64,000 nucleotides of DNA, taken from assembly GCA_005656395.1 (NCBI GenBank), contig SRSI01000069.1, forward strand, positions 372,001-436,000, written 5' to 3'. A program made the translations under genes and the position numbers. How positions within the stretch are numbered: position 1 is the first letter of the stretch; each line of letters opens with the position of its first letter. This document shows positions 59,976-64,000 of this stretch, piece by piece. The notes under the pieces are model-generated. The model made no database searches. It had not been told where the DNA came from and saw only the letters and a program-made list of their open reading frames with translations. This DNA comes from Strongyloides papillosus. Taxonomy: Eukaryota > Nematoda > Chromadorea > Rhabditida > Strongyloididae.

Positions 59976-60621
59976 TTAAAAAAAACAAACTGTGTAAATC
60001 AAATTTCTATCACGGTACTTCCTTTCGAAGGTACCCAAACATATTTCTATTCCCTCATCCAGGTCTTCTAGTGTCTCTAGCATCTCACATAACTCACAAA
60101 CTACATACGCTCCCTTCGTGGCTTCCTGTAAATTATCCCTGATATCTATATTTATCACAAAAACTCTTTCACCTGTCTTTGGAGGTCTTTTCTGCAAGAA
60201 ATCTACAATATGATCATAGACACGTTCCTCCAAACACAAAATAACATCAAAAATCTGGTCCTGATCCTGAAATCTCTCTGGTTTCTCCTTTATCTTCCTA
60301 TTCCTATCCAGTATCCCCAACAAACCATTCCTCGTATAAAACCTCTTATCCTTCGTAGCCAAATCCTTATAAATATAATCATATGTCGTCTCACCAAAAG
60401 CATAACAATTCGGTTTATCAAATGAGGGCCCGGGAAGCTTTATCTGCCCTCCAGAACCAAAAGATTCAACTAAAAAATTCTTCTTCCTATTTAATATTAA
60501 AATATCTCATGTTAACTCTAGTGGAATGTGGAACTTACTTCATGAAATTATGTGCCTCCATGGAACGATTCATGTTGGAGGAACAACTTACTGCAAAACG
60601 TATCTTGGGTTCTGCTATCAT
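59976..60621 (-). CDS. ssu72: SSU72 RNA polymerase II CTD phosphatase (197 aa)
   Basis: Exons 60621-60539 and 60486-59976, 52-nt phase-2 intron. SSU72 removes phosphate from Ser5/Ser7 of the Pol II C-terminal repeat and belongs to the 3'-end processing complex. The signature CX5R loop is present as CSSNMNRS (Cys13 to Arg19), followed by MEAHNFM, SFGSGGQIKLPGP and DKPNCYAFGETTYDYIYKDL. The C-terminal half has LLGILDRNRKIKEKPERFQD, FDVILCLEERVYDHIVDFL, INIDIRDNLQEATKGAYVVC and final HTVCFF-like residues (YTVCFF). Length equals the usual 190-200. The start at 60621 gives the normal short lead before the catalytic loop. Head to head with the capping-enzyme gene, 195 bp between starts. Confidence 0.96.
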
Positions 60622-60816
60622 TTTTATGGAGAAAGACAATGGAAATGAAGGGTTCCTCAAAAGGTGAAATGAAAAAAATATTGTGTTTGTTTCAGGGATA
60701 AACTTGTGTCTGTTCCTGACGAGAATACATCCAGTGGAGTTGGTATTGTGTCTTGGTAGGAAGTTTAAATTGTTAATATTGTTTTCAATAACGTTTTATT
60801 TGTTGTATTGCGAAAT
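60622..60816. promoter_or_regulatory. Bidirectional promoter region
   Basis: 195 bp between the divergent starts of SSU72 and the capping enzyme. No clear TATA box, which fits housekeeping genes. TTTGTTTCAG at 60687-60696 could be a trans-splice acceptor for the plus-strand gene. Confidence 0.5.
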
Positions 60817-61921
60817 ATGGCAGATGGAGGGAATGTACCTCCTTTGAATGGTACAAATGGAGGAAATGTACCTTCCTTGAATGGCACAAATGCGGAGAAT
60901 GTACCTTGTTCCTCAAATGCCACAAACGGAGGGAATGTCCCTTCCTCGAATGGCACAAATCAAAAAAATGATAAATCAAATAAGCCAAAGAAGTAAGTTT
61001 TGAAATAACTATATTTTTTTCATCATTCATAGGAATTTTCGTTATGGAAACTACACTTGTTATTATGGAAAGCGAAAAGTAAACACAATTACAACCATCG
61101 ACCCTCGCTTAAAGTTATTCCCACCAAACTTCTTCAAATCAAAGAAAATCCTCGATATCGGCTGTAATATTGGAGCTGTAACATTACAAATAGCAAAAAA
61201 ATTCGGTCCACAAATGATCTTAGGCATAGATATAGATTCTCACCTGGTAGGCGTTGCCAGGAAAAACATAAAACACTACTGTGATAACGACGTCCAAATA
61301 GTAAATGGTTTCCCGGAATCATTCTTCCAGAAGAACGGAGAATTAAGAGAAGACTTAGGGTGTGATGACGAGATATTTAAAGTAAACCACTTCCCTGACA
61401 ACGTATGGTTCCAGAACGAGAACTACGTCCTTGAGAGTGACTATCATTTAGAAGCAGTCGTTCCCCAGTATGATGTCATATTGGCATTGAGTATAACGAA
61501 ATGGATACATTTGAATTTTGGTGATGCTGGTATGAAGAGATTTTTTAAGAGAATATTTGCGCATTTGAATCCGGGTGGGAAGTTGGTGCTGGAGGCTCAA
61601 GAATTTAAGGGTTATTATAAGAAGGCAAAGTGTGATATTAACCTTGCGAGGAATTTTAGTAGGATAAAGTTTAAACCTGAGGAATTTAAGGAGTATTTGT
61701 TGAGTGATGAAGTTGGTTTTGAGGAGCACGAAGAATTAGGGATACCTGAAATACCTGATCCTGGTTTTAAAAGAGTTATTGAGGTGTTTACTAAGGGTGT
61801 TAAACCGAAGAATAAAAGAAAACGCAAGATCGGTGATGAAAACGGTGATAGTAACCCTGATGAGGAAGTAAAACAACCAAATCCTAAAGTAATAAAGTTC
61901 CATGATAGTGATGAAGATTAA
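60817..61921 (+). CDS. 7SK-type RNA 5'-gamma-phosphate methyltransferase (MEPCE/BCDIN3-like), 354 aa
   Basis: Exons 60817-60992 and 61033-61921, 40-nt phase-2 intron. MEPCE enzymes cap 7SK snRNA with a gamma-methyl group and stabilise the 7SK particle that controls P-TEFb. Visible are NFRYGNYTCYYGKRK and DPRL (substrate-side motif), the SAM site ILDIGCNIGAVTLQIA, GIDIDSHLV, VILALSITKWIHLNFGD and LNPGGKLVLEAQ, then FKPEEFKEYLLSDEVGF typical of the Bin3 C-terminus. A basic KPKNKRKRK stretch near the end is a probable nuclear signal. The N-terminus carries four tandem repeats (residues 4-48) unlike known family members. GTF2H5 follows on the same strand after 155 bp. Confidence 0.94.
60826..60960 (+). 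repeat. Four coding tandem repeats, 33-36 bp
   Basis: Units of 11, 11, 12 and 11 codons: GGNVPPLNGTN, GGNVPSLNGTN, AENVPCSSNATN, GGNVPSSNGTN. DNA units begin GGAGGRAATGTACCT. Confidence 0.9.
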
Positions 61922-62076
61922 TTATGTTTTATTTTATTTTTTTATTTGTGATCTCTTTAATATTTATTTAATATAATCCTCCATCTAACAGTGATAATCA
62001 GTTTCATGCTGTGTAAATATTTTTATTAATTAACATAATATTTAAAGTTCAATCTCTTTTTTATAGCATTCTTTAG
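61922..62076 (+). promoter_or_regulatory. Intercistronic region with trans-splice-like acceptor
   Basis: Only 155 bp between stop and next start, T-rich, with TTTTTTATAGCATTCTTTAG touching the downstream ATG. Spacing and acceptor fit a nematode operon in which the second gene is trans-spliced. Confidence 0.5.
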
Positions 62077-62295
62077 ATGGTTAATGTATCAAAAGGAGTT
62101 TTTTTAACCACTGACCCTGCAGTAAGGGAATTTTTAATATATCTGGATAGAAATCGTGAGCTTGGGCGGCCTTTCATAATCCAGAAGCTTAGTGACAGAC
62201 ACCTACTAATAGAAGCTGACATGCTCCCGATATTGAAAGAACGTTTCGACAAACTCATGGAGGCAAACTCACCAGACCAATATGAAAAACAATGA
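62077..62295 (+). CDS. gtf-2H5: TFIIH subunit GTF2H5/TTDA/Tfb5 (72 aa)
   Basis: Single open exon. GTF2H5 is the smallest TFIIH subunit. It dimerises with p52 and stabilises the complex for nucleotide excision repair and Pol II initiation. The sequence MVNVSKGVFLTTDPAVREFL closely follows the family start (MVNVLKGVLIECDPA in vertebrates). LGRPFIIQKLSDRHLLIEAD and LPILKERFDKLM continue the alignment to the end. At 72 residues it matches the usual 68-72, so no exon is missing. Downstream partner of the capping-enzyme gene in a probable operon. Confidence 0.95.
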   Translation: MVNVSKGVFLTTDPAVREFLIYLDRNRELGRPFIIQKLSDRHLLIEADMLPILKERFDKLMEANSPDQYEKQ

Positions 62296-62939
62296 ACGTA
62301 CCCACAGTCAACAAACCACCCTAAATACACACACACATATTCATATTCTCTCCCCCTCCATCCTACCACATAATTTAATATTTTTAATCTAATTATTGTA
62401 TTTCTTTGACATTAAACAAAAAAAATGTGTACTCTTTTTTAATCCATTACATAAAAAATTAATGTCTCTCTCATTTACTGATAATACAACACAAAAAATT
62501 ACACATACATTAACATAAGTATCCATGGAGGATGTGGTAAAAAAAAAGCATCCTTCAATAACACAAATATTTAGAGAGTTCTTAAAATCAATATAGTGAA
62601 AGAGAAATCTTTGTATGTAACTTTTTATCATTACTCAACTAAATATATGTCAAATTTTGTGTAGGTTAATAGGAATATAGCTAGTTACTATCATATCATT
62701 TGTCAAAATATTTCATCTAAAAAATCTTTATTGGACATTGGGTTATTGTTTCTTCTCTCACTCACTCCATATATATTTCATCATCTTAATTTTAAATATA
62801 CTTTATTTTAAAGTATAGCAAAAATAAATGATGAGCGTCTGTTAATATTTTTTTTTATTTTATAAGGAGAATAGTGTTTATTCCTACCCCATTCATTCTT
62901 TTTTAGATTATTTTTATTTTACTTTTTCAACCCACTACA
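62296..62939. other. Intergenic
   Basis: AT-rich 3' flank of the gtf-2H5 gene; no gene seen. Confidence 0.5.
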
Positions 62940-63003
62940 ATGAGAGATTGGCTTTGGTGTTGTATAGTTGAGCTCTTTACCATATATGTTATAGTATTTA
63001 GTG
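62940..63003 (+). CDS. Possible first exon of a secreted-protein gene (partial)
   Basis: ATG at 62940 opens MRDWLWCCIVELFTIYVIVF, hydrophobic like a signal peptide, ending at a GTATGT donor after 64 nt (phase 1). The first exons of the Cys-rich genes here are 58 and 70 nt, also phase 1 and with GTATGT/GTATGA donors. No convincing second exon was found up to the window end, so it may lie beyond or the call may be false. Confidence 0.25.
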
Positions 63004-64000
63004 GTATGTTATACCCACATAAATTCTTTTTTTTCCACTTTTTTTTTGAGTTTCTCTCCCACATCACCAATATACCACACTCCTCTCCATCTGACCATTA
63101 CAATATTTTATTTTTTTGAAGGTTATTGATCTTCTCTCCAGCTATATACATTGCATTTATTAAAATCATCTTCCTTACACATATTATAGAATAAATTAAT
63201 TTCAATGACAAGTTTTGTCATACTTAATACTATACTTCTACTTACTATAATAATATTCCTAAATCAATGAGGGTCACTTTAAAGTTTTCATTTCTACAAC
63301 AACGTTGCCACCACCACCACTATATACTACACCATTAACTTTTATTGTTTTTCATTTTTAGTAAATAATCGGAATGTTAAATGTCAATTAAAAATTTTTA
63401 ATATATGTAAACTAACGAGTTTTATTAAACTTATCTCTCTCTCATCAATGATTATTAGCAATAATGACAAAAATTTTTGTTAGATGTATCAATCGAATGA
63501 TGTTTTGTTACATATACATATTTTTCTCACACACATACCATAAGGACAATTGATGTATTTTTAACCCCCTATTGTTACTTGGTTTTAGATGTTTTTTATT
63601 TGTGTTTTAGGTTATTTTTATTTCTGTTGTACCTATGTATTTTTGGTTGTTGTTTTGGTGAATTTATTTATATATTTTGTTTTTGCTATATATTTCTTAG
63701 AATGTGCTAGATAAATTTTACTTCTAATTAGGTATCATTGATTTTGGGTGTCTACTATATATAATATATGTATACATATATTTATATCTTCAATCAACTT
63801 CATATTCGGCCTATTTATGGGTAGCAGTGGTTATTATTATTGTTATAACAAAATGATAAGCTTATTATTATGTCAACCATATACTAGGATGATGACATTA
63901 TTATTATGTGATATGAACGGAAATTGACATTTAACAGTCCACTTGAAATTCCTTTTTTTCTCCCACATGATGAAATCTAGATATAGAATGGTACATTATT
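63004..64000. other. Intergenic or intronic, right edge
   Basis: AT-rich with T-runs and a CCACCACCACCA patch at 63309-63320. No coding signal. Confidence 0.45.

Noticed and set aside
60383..60667. 94-codon plus-strand open frame
   Set aside because: Antisense shadow of the SSU72 first exon and intron; the minus strand encodes the conserved phosphatase.
63309..63320. CCACCACCACCA microsatellite
   Set aside because: Too short to be more than chance simple sequence.
1..64000. CRISPR arrays, bacterial operons or prophage
   Set aside because: Spliceosomal introns, nuclear tRNAs and nematode families show a eukaryotic chromosome; no regularly spaced repeats were seen.

Overview
The window is nuclear DNA of a nematode, most probably Strongyloididae (Strongyloides or a close relative). 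The reasons are an extremely AT-rich background, small genes with 36-66 nt introns (donor GTAAR, acceptor TTTYAG), a nematode-type transthyretin-like protein, an HSF-1-type DNA-binding domain, and lineage-specific families of small secreted proteins. The genus is inferred; nothing was searched.

Left part (1-32.8 kb): gene-poor and rich in relics. It holds a decayed coding repeat (3.0-5.3 kb), a segmental duplication (6.3-8.6 kb and 23.0-25.3 kb) whose two copies each carry a dead LTR-retroelement RNase H fragment followed by a small secreted-protein gene, and two dead RNA-helicase genes (an MTR4-like one on the minus strand at 9.4-11.2 kb and a DDX3/Vasa-like one on the plus strand at 12.0-14.5 kb, the latter split by a piggyBac-type MITE). 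It also holds a repeat-built protein gene with one in-frame stop (15.1-16.1 kb), an apparently intact nicotinamidase gene (17.3-18.1 kb), a decayed gene at 20.3 kb, an hAT relic at 22.2 kb, and two TA-flanked inverted-repeat transposons (27.3-28.2 and 31.3-32.8 kb). Four two-exon secreted-protein genes (8.05, 24.7, 28.8 and 30.8 kb) share gene structure and a leader motif around AGTATTTAAG. They look like one fast-diverging family with a possible transthyretin-like fold.

Middle part (33-46.4 kb): a tandem pair of ELO fatty-acid elongase genes with an identical intron; two HSF-1-like transcription factor genes on the minus strand flanking two paralogous Ser-rich protein genes on the plus strand; and a canonical three-exon transthyretin-like (TTL) gene.

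Right part (46.4-64 kb): two identical tRNA-Leu(AAG) genes in a 177-bp tandem duplication, a pair of paralogous Cys-rich secreted proteins (52.0 and 57.1 kb), another small secreted protein (58.7 kb), and a compact RNA polymerase II-related cluster. That cluster is SSU72 CTD phosphatase (minus), head to head with a 7SK-type RNA methylphosphate capping enzyme (plus), which is followed 155 bp later by TFIIH subunit GTF2H5 (plus) in an operon-like arrangement. Four secreted-protein genes of the right half share a TATA-like box followed at once by a GATA motif.

All exon joins were deduced by hand from reading frame, splice signals and family resemblance. Long stretches between genes are AT-rich DNA without recognisable content.
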